64,000 nucleotides of DNA from Bacteroidota bacterium (GTDB lineage Bacteria > Bacteroidota > Bacteroidia > Chitinophagales > Chitinophagaceae), in assembly GCA_018268105.1 (NCBI GenBank), contig JAFDXG010000146.1, forward strand, positions 1 to 64,000. Direction: 5' to 3'. This document shows, piece by piece, positions 24,641 to 34,216 of this stretch. Numbering within the stretch: position 1 is the first letter of the stretch; each line of letters begins with the position of its first letter. The notes below the pieces were generated by a model. That model was given only the letters and a program-made list of their open reading frames with translations, was not told the DNA's origin and did not search any database. Both the position numbers and the translations under genes were made by a program.

Positions 24641-27100
24641 TTAGTTGCCCGTGACCCCGCGGATACCAATGCGGATACCCCGGTCTTTATAACCGAAGTT
24701 GCTGTATCCTTGAACATAGTCTACCCTGAATATTTTTAAAATATTTTCTATTCCGCCAAATACTTCATAATAATAATTGTTTTTATCAGCCAGGAATGCA
24801 TTGCCACCTGCTACAAGACGAATATTAAGAGTTTTAATGAAGGGTATTTTATTGGTAAGAAAACCATTAAAATGATGTTCAATGTTCAGGGTGCTGAAAA
24901 AATTTGAAGTGGTACTTAGCGCATAATAAGGCGCCAGTTGAAAACTATTCATGTATGTAGATGCTAATAAAAACCGGTTGCCATTGAAATGCTGGTAATC
25001 CTGTATTTCTGCATGACGGCTGTTTAAAAAACCTCCCAACACAATATTGTAATTGAACATGCCCCACAGTTTCAGGTTGAATTCATCTCTGACTGTAAAT
25101 TTCCAGCGGTCGTAATCTATATCGCTGCCTAACAAATTTTTGAATCCTTTTGTATAACTGATACTCAGCAATGGATATTTAGATCCGAGATTGATCTTTC
25201 GATCGGGCAACTGTATAAATTTTGTTCCTGGCTGGTAGCTTATGGAAAATGCACCTGTCAGAGCCTGGTGCCTGATGAAATTTTGTGTTACCAATTCAGT
25301 TGGATAATTAGGAGTTCGTTTTACCAGGTTTTCGCTTCTTCCCCAAAAAGTAATATCCTGGTTTTCCAGGGGTAACCTGTCCTGGTAGCTTATACTTACT
25401 TTTACAGTTAGCGCATCACCAATTCCCCTTGTATACTCCAGTTTTCCAAACCAGGCTTCATATAGTTTTAAATAATTAGGACCATTAAAAAGAGTGTAAT
25501 AGGTATTAACCGTTGGTCGCACCGGTGCGTCATTGTTCATTTGCAATACCTGTCTGCCACCGGCTATCCCTATAGTATTATTGTTTTTGCTGCCCCAATG
25601 CCAGGCAGTTGAAAGCCCGGCATTGAAATGCTGGTTGGTGAAGCCATAGCGCAGGGTAGGGGTTATTTCAATAAATTCCGTTTCGGAAAATTTTTTGCTA
25701 TAAGTGGGGCTAAAGTCAATATTAAATCCTTCCACCGTATTAAAATTAATTACCTCAATCAGTGGTTTATAGGAAAAACTGGTTTTTTTACTTTGACGTG
25801 TAAAGGTTTGTCCAAACAGTAATACTCCCCCAACAGTGAGTTTATTCCTTTTCCGGTCAACCGAATCAAGGTAATGCGGATCGTTACGGATCAGCTCCAT
25901 ACTATCTTTCTTTTTATAATCGAGCGCCTCATCTGCCAGCAGAGGAACGGGACGCACTTCATTCCAGTATTCACGTGGTTTTTTATTTGAACCGGTATCA
26001 TATTTCACTACTACATTATTGAATAATTTTTTGTCCAGCAGGGGATTGATCTTATAATTATTATAAACTGTTACAAAATTCCCTTTGGCATCAAAGCCCA
26101 GCAGCTTCACCGAAGGATACAATACCTGGCTTTGTATCATCCATACTTCTTTGGTTACGGGAACATATAGTTGCTCCACTCTGAGGGTATCTGCCAGTTC
26201 CATTTGAGATGATTTAGTGAGCATAAGGCTTACACTATGTATCCGCCAGTCATCTTCCGTGATATTGATAATGCCGCTGAACAGGGGTTCATACAGTCGT
26301 TTGGGAATTACCATTATCCGGTTTACCGTTTTCCCGTTTTCTGTAAAACTGCCCAGGAACCTGTATCTGTAAAAACTAAGAGCATTGTCGGCTATTGGTG
26401 ATATAAATCCACGGGGATTGAGTGCCGGATTGACCTGGATATTATTGTCGTAGAAAGTTAAAAACCTGGGGTCGCTGAAGCCGAATCCCCCGCCTTGCCC
26501 GCTCACCCTTGTGGAGGTAACAATTACTTTTTCGTGGTTGGGTTTCTGATAATAATAATCAGCAATGGTTTCGGAAAGATAGATCATTTTATTTTTACCG
26601 GTATCCCCGTCGTCGAAATCCACTTTCTGACCAAAAATAGTATTGGGATAATCATTGAGCCGCAATTGTCCTTTAATATATACCTGACATTGAAACGCAT
26701 CTACCTGGTTTTTATAATACGGTCTTTTCTTTATCGCCTGCCTGATGATTTCATATGCCGGGTCCTCAGTATTTTTCCCAATAATAATTTCTTTAAGAGT
26801 GATTTGCTGCAAGTGCAATACAAAATCGAGTTGTACGGGTTCGTTGCCAATGGTTATTGTTTTCTCGGAGGAAGCATAACCAATATGCATACACTGAATA
26901 GTATAACTTCCCTGAGGGAGATTTATATGATATCGTCCTTCGTCATTTGCTGTAGTACCTATGGACGTGCCTTTTATAACAATTGAAGAGAAGGATAATA
27001 CATCGCCCATATCGTTTTTGACGATACCTGTAACGGGCACGGCTATCCCTTTTGTAAAAAATAAAAAAAGTATCGGAACAAGTAGCAGCTTTTTTTTCAT
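24641..27100 (-). CDS. DUF5686 outer-membrane protein with carboxypeptidase-like domain
   Basis: About 819 residues from the ATG at 27100, which gives the signal peptide MKKKLLLVPILFLFFTKGIA; an ATG five codons earlier is possible. Residues about 25-110 are a CarboxypepD_reg-like beta domain (TGIVKNDMGDVLSFSSIVIKGTSIGTTANDEGRY ... MHIGYASSEKTI), as found before TonB-type barrels. The rest is the DUF5686 region: AYEIIRQAIKKRPYYKNQVDAF, an outer-membrane beta-barrel of many Asn/Tyr/Phe strands, and a terminal GIRIGIRGVTG strand. There is no TonB plug. Function is unknown; family members are common surface barrels in Bacteroidota. Confidence 0.85.
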   Translation of the reverse strand: MKKKLLLVPILFLFFTKGIAVPVTGIVKNDMGDVLSFSSIVIKGTSIGTTANDEGRYHINLPQGSYTIQCMHIGYASSEKTITIGNEPVQLDFVLHLQQITLKEIIIGKNTEDPAYEIIRQAIKKRPYYKNQVDAFQCQVYIKGQLRLNDYPNTIFGQKVDFDDGDTGKNKMIYLSETIADYYYQKPNHEKVIVTSTRVSGQGGGFGFSDPRFLTFYDNNIQVNPALNPRGFISPIADNALSFYRYRFLGSFTENGKTVNRIMVIPKRLYEPLFSGIINITEDDWRIHSVSLMLTKSSQMELADTLRVEQLYVPVTKEVWMIQSQVLYPSVKLLGFDAKGNFVTVYNNYKINPLLDKKLFNNVVVKYDTGSNKKPREYWNEVRPVPLLADEALDYKKKDSMELIRNDPHYLDSVDRKRNKLTVGGVLLFGQTFTRQSKKTSFSYKPLIEVINFNTVEGFNIDFSPTYSKKFSETEFIEITPTLRYGFTNQHFNAGLSTAWHWGSKNNNTIGIAGGRQVLQMNNDAPVRPTVNTYYTLFNGPNYLKLYEAWFGKLEYTRGIGDALTVKVSISYQDRLPLENQDITFWGRSENLVKRTPNYPTELVTQNFIRHQALTGAFSISYQPGTKFIQLPDRKINLGSKYPLLSISYTKGFKNLLGSDIDYDRWKFTVRDEFNLKLWGMFNYNIVLGGFLNSRHAEIQDYQHFNGNRFLLASTYMNSFQLAPYYALSTTSNFFSTLNIEHHFNGFLTNKIPFIKTLNIRLVAGGNAFLADKNNYYYEVFGGIENILKIFRVDYVQGYSNFGYKDRGIRIGIRGVTGN

Positions 27101-27133
27101 GAAACTAAAATTCACCTAAGAGTACTTCCAAAC

Positions 27134-27505
27134 TTACGAGGGCATCTTATTACCAACAATACTTCGGAGCAATGAGCCACTGAGTGCTGCAAAGCCTGCA
27201 GTAAATGCGCCAATAAATGCTGTAATAAAAATAAGAGACATTGGTGCATCTTTACCCAGGATGACCGGAGACATTCTATGTGCCAGAATATTATGGTTAG
27301 CTGCACTGATATACCATGCCAGCCCGCCCCATAATAACAGCAATGACAAAAAACCTGCAATAAATGACAGGTAGTGTTTTTGTGGTATAATCATGCTTAT
27401 AGCAAATGCAACCATAGCAATGCTCCACCAGGGCATATACAAACAGATTGTAAAACTCAGCAAGGCAATCAATAAAACGGATACAATAAATTTCATCATG
27501 TTCAT
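27134..27505 (-). CDS. Small four-helix membrane protein
   Basis: About 123 residues starting MNMMKFIVSVLLIALLSFTIC (ATG at 27505; a further ATG lies at 27529). Four hydrophobic helices are predicted at about 5-23, 26-44, 48-66 and 90-112, with short loops and a small basic C-terminus. No conserved motif that I can name. It ends 33 bp before the DUF5686 gene start on the same strand, so the two may be cotranscribed. Its upstream side is filled by a low-complexity repeat that begins only a few bases before the start codon. Confidence 0.65.
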   Translation of the reverse strand: MNMMKFIVSVLLIALLSFTICLYMPWWSIAMVAFAISMIIPQKHYLSFIAGFLSLLLLWGGLAWYISAANHNILAHRMSPVILGKDAPMSLIFITAFIGAFTAGFAALSGSLLRSIVGNKMPS

Positions 27506-27512
27506 TTGTTTT

Positions 27513-27631
27513 GAGCGGTCGGCGATCACCGATCAGCAGACAGCAATCAGCGGTCAGCAAACTATTTAAATACTAATTCCTGAAACCTGATACCAGAAAG
27601 CTGATAGCTGAAACCTGATAGCTAACAGCCT
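27513..27631. repeat. Two-part low-complexity repeat, copy 1
   Basis: Block A (27513-27560) is made of words such as GGTCGGCGATCA, GATCAGCAGACAGC, AATCAGCGGTCAGC. Block B (27577-27631) is made of CCTGAAACCTGATA, AGAAAGCTGATAG, CTGAAACCTGATAG. Block B ends 9 bp before the stop codon of the penicillin acylase gene. The same two-part layout recurs at 34097-34216. Confidence 0.65.
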
Positions 27632-27639
27632 ATTCCTTC

Positions 27640-30081
27640 TCACCTCCCTACAAATTCCATTTTCCACAGCTTCTTTTCTCCTTCATTTTCTTCGCGTTGC
27701 ATAAACCAGGCCTTGTAATAACCTCCTGCAGCCCATTTATCCACAAAATTATCATAATACACACTGCCGGGGTTGCCGGATTGCCCGCCAGGATATACTA
27801 TATAGGCTGTTGTTTCTTTTTCTAAAGACACCACCATACGCCAGCTTGGTCCGTGGTCATGCTTCATAGCATTGATAACATGTTCACCACCTCCAATCGG
27901 CAGCCCGGTTCTTGCAAAGGGCATCAATTTTGTTTTCAGCAAATGATAAATAGTAGTATTCTTAAAAGCACCCCAGGTAAGTTTGTTTTGGGCATCCAGC
28001 GAGTCTGCATTTGCAGCAGTCTTTTTAAAGGATGCCAGCATTACATCGGCAAGGGTTTCTGTGGATGGTGTGCTAATATTGTCTATATACCGGAAAGCAC
28101 TATCTCTGAGCAGGGCCTCAATCAAAGTAGGGTCAGAAGGTAATAAGTCGCTAACCCCTGCTTTTTCAAACTCATCATCCCACACCTGCTTTTTCAAATT
28201 ATCAAACCATAATGTAAATAGTGTTGGACCTCTTAAATCAATATTATTATACAACGACCAGTTGGCAACGGTATCCAAATATTTTTTTTCATTTTCATTT
28301 AGCTTCCCGGCTGGTATATATTTCAGCAACAAAGGTCTTGCCGTTTCAGCAAAAACATTATAATTATCCGTCTGCAGCTTCATCATGTCCTCAGGAGTAA
28401 TGCCCTCCATCGCTTTTAGTTTTCGGTTGATGGCAATACCACGGTACAAATCATAAGAACCCGGAATAAAATAAGGGTAACTGCTGTCTGCAGCCCTTTG
28501 ATTTGCGCTGCTTACAAATCCACGCTCAGGATTTTTGATATGCGGGTTTTCATCCCTCGGAATAAATCCCTGCCACATATAGCTGCTATCTTCACCCGGC
28601 ATTATATACAATCCCTGGCGGTTCCATCTTGCTGGGAAGGTGCCCTGCTGCCATATAGCGATATCCCCCGATTTGGAAGCAAAAGCTACATTATGTCCGG
28701 GGCAGGTAAAATATTGTAATGCATTCAGGTAATCGTCATAATTATTTGCACGGTCAAGATAGTACCACATCAATAGTTCGTTAGATGCATCGTGGGCTTT
28801 CCATCTTGTTGCCAGCGGGGTATTGGGCAGGGTAGCTTCAGGAAAACTGTTGTCGTAGGTAACCGGTCCAAATACAGTATAGGCTACAGTGTCAAAAAGT
28901 GAAGGCTTATCCTTTATCTTAATTTCTTCTATTCTGATATCCGATTTCTTCCATTCGTGGTTGAATTTGTATTGTGATTTGCTTCCGTCTTTAAACTGCA
29001 CGGCATAATAATCCAGCACATCACGCTCGGAACTGGTAAAGCCGAAAGCTATACTATCGTTGAAACCAATAATAACACCCGGCGCTCCCGGAAAACTAAC
29101 ACCATAAGCATTCATTGTAGGGGTAGTCATTTGCATTTCGTACCAGATGGATGGCAGTGACAAGGTAAGATGCGGATCGTTGCAAAGTATAGGAGCACCG
29201 CTTTGGGTTTTAGCGCCGCTTACTGCCCAGTTGTTGCTGCCATTGCCCGGGTCTGGTTTTTCTATCTCTTTCAGCATACCAGCTAAAGAGTCCCGACCAA
29301 GATATAATGAATCTGCAGATGCAGGCGCCACTGGCAATACTGAAGGTGGTGGAAACAAAGTGCCCTTAGGAATTACAGGGTCAAGGGAGTCTGCAACCTG
29401 CGGAAACAAAACCCGCAGCGCCTTGTCACCAAAAAAAGCTCTGGCTTTGGTCATGGGCAAATCATCTGATGCACCGGCAAGGGTTTGCGACATCATTTTT
29501 ACAAATAATGCTGTTTTGAGAGTTGTCCAATGCTCCGGCGTATAGCCAAGCAATTTATATTCCACCGGCAGCCGGCTTTCAGGCAGGCTGTTGATATAGG
29601 CATTCACTCCCGCAGTATAGCTATCAGTCAATTGCTTTGTAAGGGGGTTAGCCTCCAGTTCTTTCAGCATATTTTCTGCAGCATATACCATCCCCAGTCT
29701 GCGTTTACCCCTGTCGTAGTCAAGCGCCACATCACCAACAATTTCACTCAGCCTTCCGGCGGCGGCATAAGTTTGAAACTCCATTTGCCACAGGCGGAAT
29801 TTAGCATGCAGATATCCCTGTATAAAATATGCATCTTCTTCATTATTGGCTACAATATGAGGTACCAGACGATCGTCGAGATATACAGTGGCTCTGTCTT
29901 TAATCTGCGGCATTTGCAGTAAAGCACTGAAATCCTGATTTACAGGTTCTGCATTTTGCCAAATTCCTTGCTGTGGGCTAAGGAATCTACCTAGCGGCAA
30001 CGGCAACCAGGCAGAACTACCAAAACAGATAATCAATGCAATAGTTATAACCAGGGATACGAAAAAGTATAACAATCTCAT
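27640..30081 (-). CDS. Penicillin acylase family (Ntn hydrolase) protein
   Basis: An 813-residue precursor of an N-terminal-nucleophile amidohydrolase, the class that cleaves penicillin G side chains, acyl-homoserine lactones or other N-acyl compounds. It has a signal-anchor (1-28), alpha chain with YLDDRLVPHIVANNEEDAYFIQGYLHAKFRLWQME and RRLGM, a spacer (about 245-280), and the self-processing site before Ser282 in NGSNNWAVSGAKT. The beta chain has PILCNDPHLTLSLPSIWYEM, FPGAPGVIIGFND and VEWN-type oxyanion equivalents, closing with HGPSWRMVV and YPGGQSGNPGS. All landmarks are present, so it should process and be active in the periplasm. Acyl specificity cannot be told. No paired regulator. 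Confidence 0.92.
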   Translation of the reverse strand: MRLLYFFVSLVITIALIICFGSSAWLPLPLGRFLSPQQGIWQNAEPVNQDFSALLQMPQIKDRATVYLDDRLVPHIVANNEEDAYFIQGYLHAKFRLWQMEFQTYAAAGRLSEIVGDVALDYDRGKRRLGMVYAAENMLKELEANPLTKQLTDSYTAGVNAYINSLPESRLPVEYKLLGYTPEHWTTLKTALFVKMMSQTLAGASDDLPMTKARAFFGDKALRVLFPQVADSLDPVIPKGTLFPPPSVLPVAPASADSLYLGRDSLAGMLKEIEKPDPGNGSNNWAVSGAKTQSGAPILCNDPHLTLSLPSIWYEMQMTTPTMNAYGVSFPGAPGVIIGFNDSIAFGFTSSERDVLDYYAVQFKDGSKSQYKFNHEWKKSDIRIEEIKIKDKPSLFDTVAYTVFGPVTYDNSFPEATLPNTPLATRWKAHDASNELLMWYYLDRANNYDDYLNALQYFTCPGHNVAFASKSGDIAIWQQGTFPARWNRQGLYIMPGEDSSYMWQGFIPRDENPHIKNPERGFVSSANQRAADSSYPYFIPGSYDLYRGIAINRKLKAMEGITPEDMMKLQTDNYNVFAETARPLLLKYIPAGKLNENEKKYLDTVANWSLYNNIDLRGPTLFTLWFDNLKKQVWDDEFEKAGVSDLLPSDPTLIEALLRDSAFRYIDNISTPSTETLADVMLASFKKTAANADSLDAQNKLTWGAFKNTTIYHLLKTKLMPFARTGLPIGGGEHVINAMKHDHGPSWRMVVSLEKETTAYIVYPGGQSGNPGSVYYDNFVDKWAAGGYYKAWFMQREENEGEKKLWKMEFVGR

Positions 30082-30333
30082 GGTTTAAAATTACAGGGTT
30101 GCCGTAAAACAGAAAAATATTTAAAACCAGTACTGTAAGATCTACCCGGGCTGTTGTTGTATTTAATTTTAGGGGTTACAAACTGTAGTACTGCTATGAA
30201 GCTATAATGGCGACGCTCCATTCATCTGTATATCCCTGAGCAGCATCTTTTCCTCATTTCGTAAATGAAATTTCCAATCCGGGATGGATAGTTTTTCTAC
30301 TTAAACTTTTTTTGCATCCGAAATAATTTATAC

Positions 30334-32772
30334 ATGAGACTAATTTTAATTATCGGATTGTTTATTACAAATTTCAGCAATGTTTTTGCACAATCTAATT
30401 CCGGAAGCATCGAAGGAACTATCACCACTCCGCAGGGATCACCGGTGTCAGGAGTAAATATCAACATAAAGGGTTTAAAAAGATTTACGACAACCAACGA
30501 CAATGGTTTTTTCCAGTTCAGATCTGTTCCCTATGGCAATTATATACTTATATATTCTTTTGAAAGAGAGACCAGCAGAGAAGTGCATGTTACGGTTCCG
30601 CCACAAAACGATTCAACCAGTACTTATAATCTTACACTTAATACCAAAGAGCTGAGTGAAGTGGTTATTCGTATTGGTGGTAGTATTAATAAGGGTATTG
30701 CTACAGTCGGAAAGGCAAATATCCCTCTAATGGATCTGCCGCAGGCAGTAACCATAATCGGACAGAATACCATCCGCAACCAACAGGCTCAACGCCTGAG
30801 CGATGTGATGCGGAATGTGAACGGTATGTATTTGGGTGGCGCACGCGCAAGTACGCAGGAAACATTTTATGCCCGTGGTTACAACCTCTCTAATACCAAT
30901 ACTTTTAAAAACGGGTTCAGGGTCAATAGTGGTGTAATGCCCGAAATGAGCTCTATTGAGAATGTTGAGATTCTAAAAGGCGGTGCAGCGTTGTTGTATG
31001 GAAATGTGGCACCCGGTGGGATATTAAATATGGTGACTAAAAAACCTCGTTTCAATTTTGGTGGCGAAGTAAGTATGCGGTCAGGCAGTTTTGGTTTATA
31101 CAAACCTGCTTTTGATATATATGGACCAATCAGCAAATCAGTAGCATACAGGGTAAATGGTACTTACGAAAATGCTAATAGTTATCGCGAAGTAGTACAT
31201 TCAGAACGTATGTATATCAACCCTTCGTTTTTATTTAAGTTGAGTGAAAAAACAAAACTACTGGTGCAGGCTGACTATCTGCAACACAAGTTCACTCCTG
31301 ATTTTGGAATTGGTACATTGAGTGATAAAGAAAATGTTTTTGGGGGTAAAACTATCCCCGATGTAGGCAGGTCGGCATTCTTTGGTGCTCCCTGGCAATA
31401 TGCTAAAACAGTTCAGGCTACTGCCTCCTTAGAGCTGAACCATCGCTTAAATGACAACTGGCAGTTAAGTGTTTTATCAGGCTATCAAAACTATCAGCGT
31501 GATTATTTTTCATTGGAAAGGATACAGGCAGATGTAAACGGGAAATACCTGCGTCCCCTGGGTAAAACCAACAACAGGGAGCATTATTTCAATGTACAGG
31601 TTAATATCAACGGTGAGTTTAAAACAGGCAAATTCAACCATAAAATATTAGTGGGAGCTGATGCCGAAAAATTTACTACCCTAAATCTTACTTCAACTTA
31701 TACCAGCAAATCAATATACGATACCATCAGCCTCCTCAATCCTTCAGCATACACAGCACGCACTGATATGCCCGACAACTGGAAATGGAATACTTCTGCC
31801 AGAACACCAGTGATAAGTACGGGGATTTATGTACAGGACCTGGTTACTATTACAGAAAAAATTAAAATACTTGCCGGGGTCCGGTGGTCTTTGCAGCAGG
31901 CAGATAAAACAAAAACAACCTATTTGCAAAAGAACGACTCTGTGGGATATGGAATGATTTTAGTGGACAAAGCTTTCTCGCCTCGTTTAGGAATCGTCTA
32001 TCGACCCTCTGCAAACAATACAATATTCGCCAGTTATTCCAATTCGTTTACTCCTAATTCGTCTGCAAGCGTAACGGATATATATGGCAACCCTTTAAAA
32101 CCTTCAATTATTGATCAGTATGAAGTTGGAATAAAAAATGATTTTTGGGGCGGTTTATTAAGTGCCAATCTTACGCTCTACCGCATAATCAATAATAACC
32201 TTACTCAAATGGCTATGTATGATAAAGACGGGAACGAGAATAATAATTCCAATTTGCGTGAAATGAGCGGTCAGACAACAAGCGATGGTATTGAGATTGA
32301 TTTTAAAAGTCAGCCGGTGAAAGGATGGGATATTATGGCCGGATACAGTTATAATAATATGCGTTACACAAAAACAACCGGCAATGCAGGTAGTTACGTA
32401 GAAGGCAAGAGATTAGTAAACAGTCCTGCTCATACTGCAAATGCAACTGCCTTTTATACCATTCAGAAAGGAATAGTAAAAGGATTGAAGTTTGGTGCTG
32501 GCGCTTATTATGTAGGGGATCGAAACGCAGGCTGGAATCCTGTATACGCATTGAACACTTCCACTAAAGAAGTTTATATCAACGACAGGATGTTTTCCGT
32601 CAAGGGTTTTGTAACAGTGGATGTTTCAGCAGGCTACAGTTACAAAAAATATTCGCTGTTGGTGAAGCTGGCTAATATTGGCAATACTTACAATTACTAC
32701 ATTCATGAGAACTACAGCATTAATCCTATTCCACCCCGTAATTTCATGTTAACAGCAGCCTATAGGTTTTAA
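30334..32772 (+). CDS. TonB-dependent siderophore-type receptor
   Basis: An 812-residue outer-membrane transporter. Signal peptide MRLILIIGLFITNFSNVFAQ; CarboxypepD_reg-like domain (about 25-110; GTITTPQGSPVSGVNINIKG); plug domain (about 125-230) with PLMDLPQAVTIIGQ, QRLSDVMRNVNGMY and ENVEILKGGAALLYGNVAPGGILN; then a 22-strand barrel with siderophore-receptor landmarks (PSIIDQYEVGIKND, NSPAHTANATAFYTI, KGFVTVDVSAGYSY), ending RNFMLTAAYRF. This matches the TonB_siderophore class (FhuA/FecA-like) rather than SusC: there is no SusD partner and no STN domain. The ligand is probably a ferric siderophore. Transcribed alone, with a hairpin 25 bp after the stop. Confidence 0.93.
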   Translation: MRLILIIGLFITNFSNVFAQSNSGSIEGTITTPQGSPVSGVNINIKGLKRFTTTNDNGFFQFRSVPYGNYILIYSFERETSREVHVTVPPQNDSTSTYNLTLNTKELSEVVIRIGGSINKGIATVGKANIPLMDLPQAVTIIGQNTIRNQQAQRLSDVMRNVNGMYLGGARASTQETFYARGYNLSNTNTFKNGFRVNSGVMPEMSSIENVEILKGGAALLYGNVAPGGILNMVTKKPRFNFGGEVSMRSGSFGLYKPAFDIYGPISKSVAYRVNGTYENANSYREVVHSERMYINPSFLFKLSEKTKLLVQADYLQHKFTPDFGIGTLSDKENVFGGKTIPDVGRSAFFGAPWQYAKTVQATASLELNHRLNDNWQLSVLSGYQNYQRDYFSLERIQADVNGKYLRPLGKTNNREHYFNVQVNINGEFKTGKFNHKILVGADAEKFTTLNLTSTYTSKSIYDTISLLNPSAYTARTDMPDNWKWNTSARTPVISTGIYVQDLVTITEKIKILAGVRWSLQQADKTKTTYLQKNDSVGYGMILVDKAFSPRLGIVYRPSANNTIFASYSNSFTPNSSASVTDIYGNPLKPSIIDQYEVGIKNDFWGGLLSANLTLYRIINNNLTQMAMYDKDGNENNNSNLREMSGQTTSDGIEIDFKSQPVKGWDIMAGYSYNNMRYTKTTGNAGSYVEGKRLVNSPAHTANATAFYTIQKGIVKGLKFGAGAYYVGDRNAGWNPVYALNTSTKEVYINDRMFSVKGFVTVDVSAGYSYKKYSLLVKLANIGNTYNYYIHENYSINPIPPRNFMLTAAYRF

Positions 32773-32796
32773 ACAGATTTTCGATTAAAAATAAAA

Positions 32797-32839
32797 TAAG
32801 CCGAACCTTGTCTTTTTCGATTTGACAAGGTTTGGCTTA
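32797..32839. terminator. Strong hairpin between the siderophore receptor and miaE genes
   Basis: A 16-base arm (32797-32812, TAAGCCGAACCTTGTC) pairs with 32824-32839 with a single G/T position, loop 11 bases. No U-run follows on the plus strand; on the minus strand it is followed by TTATTTTATTTTT. It lies 25 bp past the receptor stop and probably ends that transcript or stabilises its 3' end. Confidence 0.6.
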
Positions 32840-32905
32840 TACATGTTAAATGAAATACAATCTTCTTTGTTATTTTGCATCATCATACCAGTAAAATATC
32901 AAATA

Positions 32906-33511
32906 ATGAATGAAGCGGATGTAAAAAATATATTAGGTTTACAATTACCCACAGATCCAAGATGGGCCGACCTTGCAGCGCTCAGACTCGAAGATATCCT
33001 TACAGACCATGCCTATTGCGAACAAAAAGCGGCTACCAGTTGTATATCACTTATTCAAAAATATTCAGATAGGGAACGGTTGGTTACCGAACTCTCTCCA
33101 ATTGTAACAGAAGAGTGGGGGCATTTTCGTCTTGTGCTGGCTGAACTGCAAAAAAGGAAACTCACTCTCGGTAAACAACGAAAAGATGTTTATGTAAATA
33201 AATTACTTGAGTTTCAAAAAAAAGGCGGTAGCCCCGAGGAACGTTTTCTGGATCAGTTACTGACCATGGCATTGATAGAAGCCCGTAGTTGCGAACGTTT
33301 TAAAAGACTTAGTGAAGGACTTGATGACAACTATCTGAGGAATTTTTATCGCCGTTTCATGGAAAGTGAAGCCGGTCATTATACTTTATTTATTGATCTT
33401 GCTGAAACCTATATTGACAAAACCAAAGTACGTAACAGATGGAATGAGTGGCTCACATACGAAGCCGGGATAATGAAAGAAATGGAATTAAGGGGGGACC
33501 GGATTCATTGA
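32906..33511 (+). CDS. miaE: tRNA-(ms2io6A37) hydroxylase
   Basis: Non-haem di-iron enzyme that hydroxylates the isopentenyl side chain of ms2i6A at tRNA position 37. The start is set at the ATG at 32906 (MNEADVKNILGLQLP), giving 201 residues; an in-frame ATG at 32822 falls inside the preceding hairpin and would add a hydrophobic leader. The family signature is present: LRLEDILTDHAYCEQKAATSCISL with the first Glu/Asp ligands, EEWGHFRLVLAELQKR (ExxH), RSCERFKRLSEGL, and ESEAGHYTLFIDLAETY (second ExxH). The upstream partner enzymes MiaA/MiaB are not in the window. Confidence 0.92.
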   Translation: MNEADVKNILGLQLPTDPRWADLAALRLEDILTDHAYCEQKAATSCISLIQKYSDRERLVTELSPIVTEEWGHFRLVLAELQKRKLTLGKQRKDVYVNKLLEFQKKGGSPEERFLDQLLTMALIEARSCERFKRLSEGLDDNYLRNFYRRFMESEAGHYTLFIDLAETYIDKTKVRNRWNEWLTYEAGIMKEMELRGDRIH

Positions 33512-33620
33512 TGGTACTTTTGTAGTATAGCAGACATATCCAGCTTTAACATAACCTGTATATAATAAACTATAAATTGCAGCCGTTTTATCGTTTTGAT
33601 TACAACATCAATAGATACAC

Positions 33621-34082
33621 ATGAAAAAAATTCTTTTGTTTTTATCTGTCCTTTGTGTGGTTCAATTGTCCGCACAAAATAAAAACAAAAAACCTGCAAC
33701 TTCTGCACTGTCATTACCTAAAATCGTGGTATCTATCGGGAATACAACCGGAGGTAATATCTCAGCCGAATCGTTATCAAAAATCGTTGACTCCGCATTA
33801 ACTGCTAAAGATGCGAATGGAAATCATTACGCTATTGTCCGCTTCAGGGTCTTATATAAATTTAAAAGCACCTACCAGGATCAGAATACCGGTGAGAAAA
33901 AAGTTACAGATGATATGCGTACCAACAATTTTGCTAATACATCAGTAATGCCTGAGTTGTGGCGGCAGAGTATCAAAGACAATATAAAATCCGGCGATGA
34001 AATGATTATTGATGAGATCATTGTAAAATTAAAAAACGGAAGCAAAATTATGGCGCCCTCGATTACACTTAAAGTGATATAG
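33621..34082 (+). CDS. Small secreted protein of unknown function
   Basis: A 153-residue exported protein with signal peptide MKKILLFLSVLCVVQLSAQ and a Lys/Asn-rich spacer. The mature part is predicted as strands and one long helix: LPKIVVSIGNTTGGNISAESLSKIVDSAL, YAIVRFRVLYKFKS, then a Gln/Thr/Asp-rich loop (YQDQNTGEKKVTDD) and SGDEMIIDEIIVKLKNGSKIMAPSITLKV. The closing VKLKNGSKIMAPSITL strand pair resembles the GldM C-terminal repeat style, but this is weak. No lipobox or membrane anchor. It sits between miaE and a convergent secreted-protein gene without an obvious partner. Confidence 0.7.
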   Translation: MKKILLFLSVLCVVQLSAQNKNKKPATSALSLPKIVVSIGNTTGGNISAESLSKIVDSALTAKDANGNHYAIVRFRVLYKFKSTYQDQNTGEKKVTDDMRTNNFANTSVMPELWRQSIKDNIKSGDEMIIDEIIVKLKNGSKIMAPSITLKVI

Positions 34083-34096
34083 GGGGAAAGGCTAAG

Positions 34097-34216
34097 ATCT
34101 GTCAGCTTTCAGCAGTCAGCAGTCAATGTCTATAACTAAAAACCTGAAAGCTGATACCTGATACCTGAAAGCTGATACCTGAAAGCTGATACCTGATACC
34201 TGATACCTGAAAGCTT
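34097..34216. repeat. Two-part low-complexity repeat, copy 2 (tandem)
   Basis: Block A (34097-34126) contains GTCAGC, TTTCAGCAGTCAGCAGTCAA words. Block B (34141-34215) is a near-perfect tandem array mixing the units CCTGAAAGCTGATA and CCTGATA. It runs directly into the stop codon of the minus-strand gene ending at 34215. Copy 1 at 27513-27631 has the same A/B layout. Confidence 0.75.
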
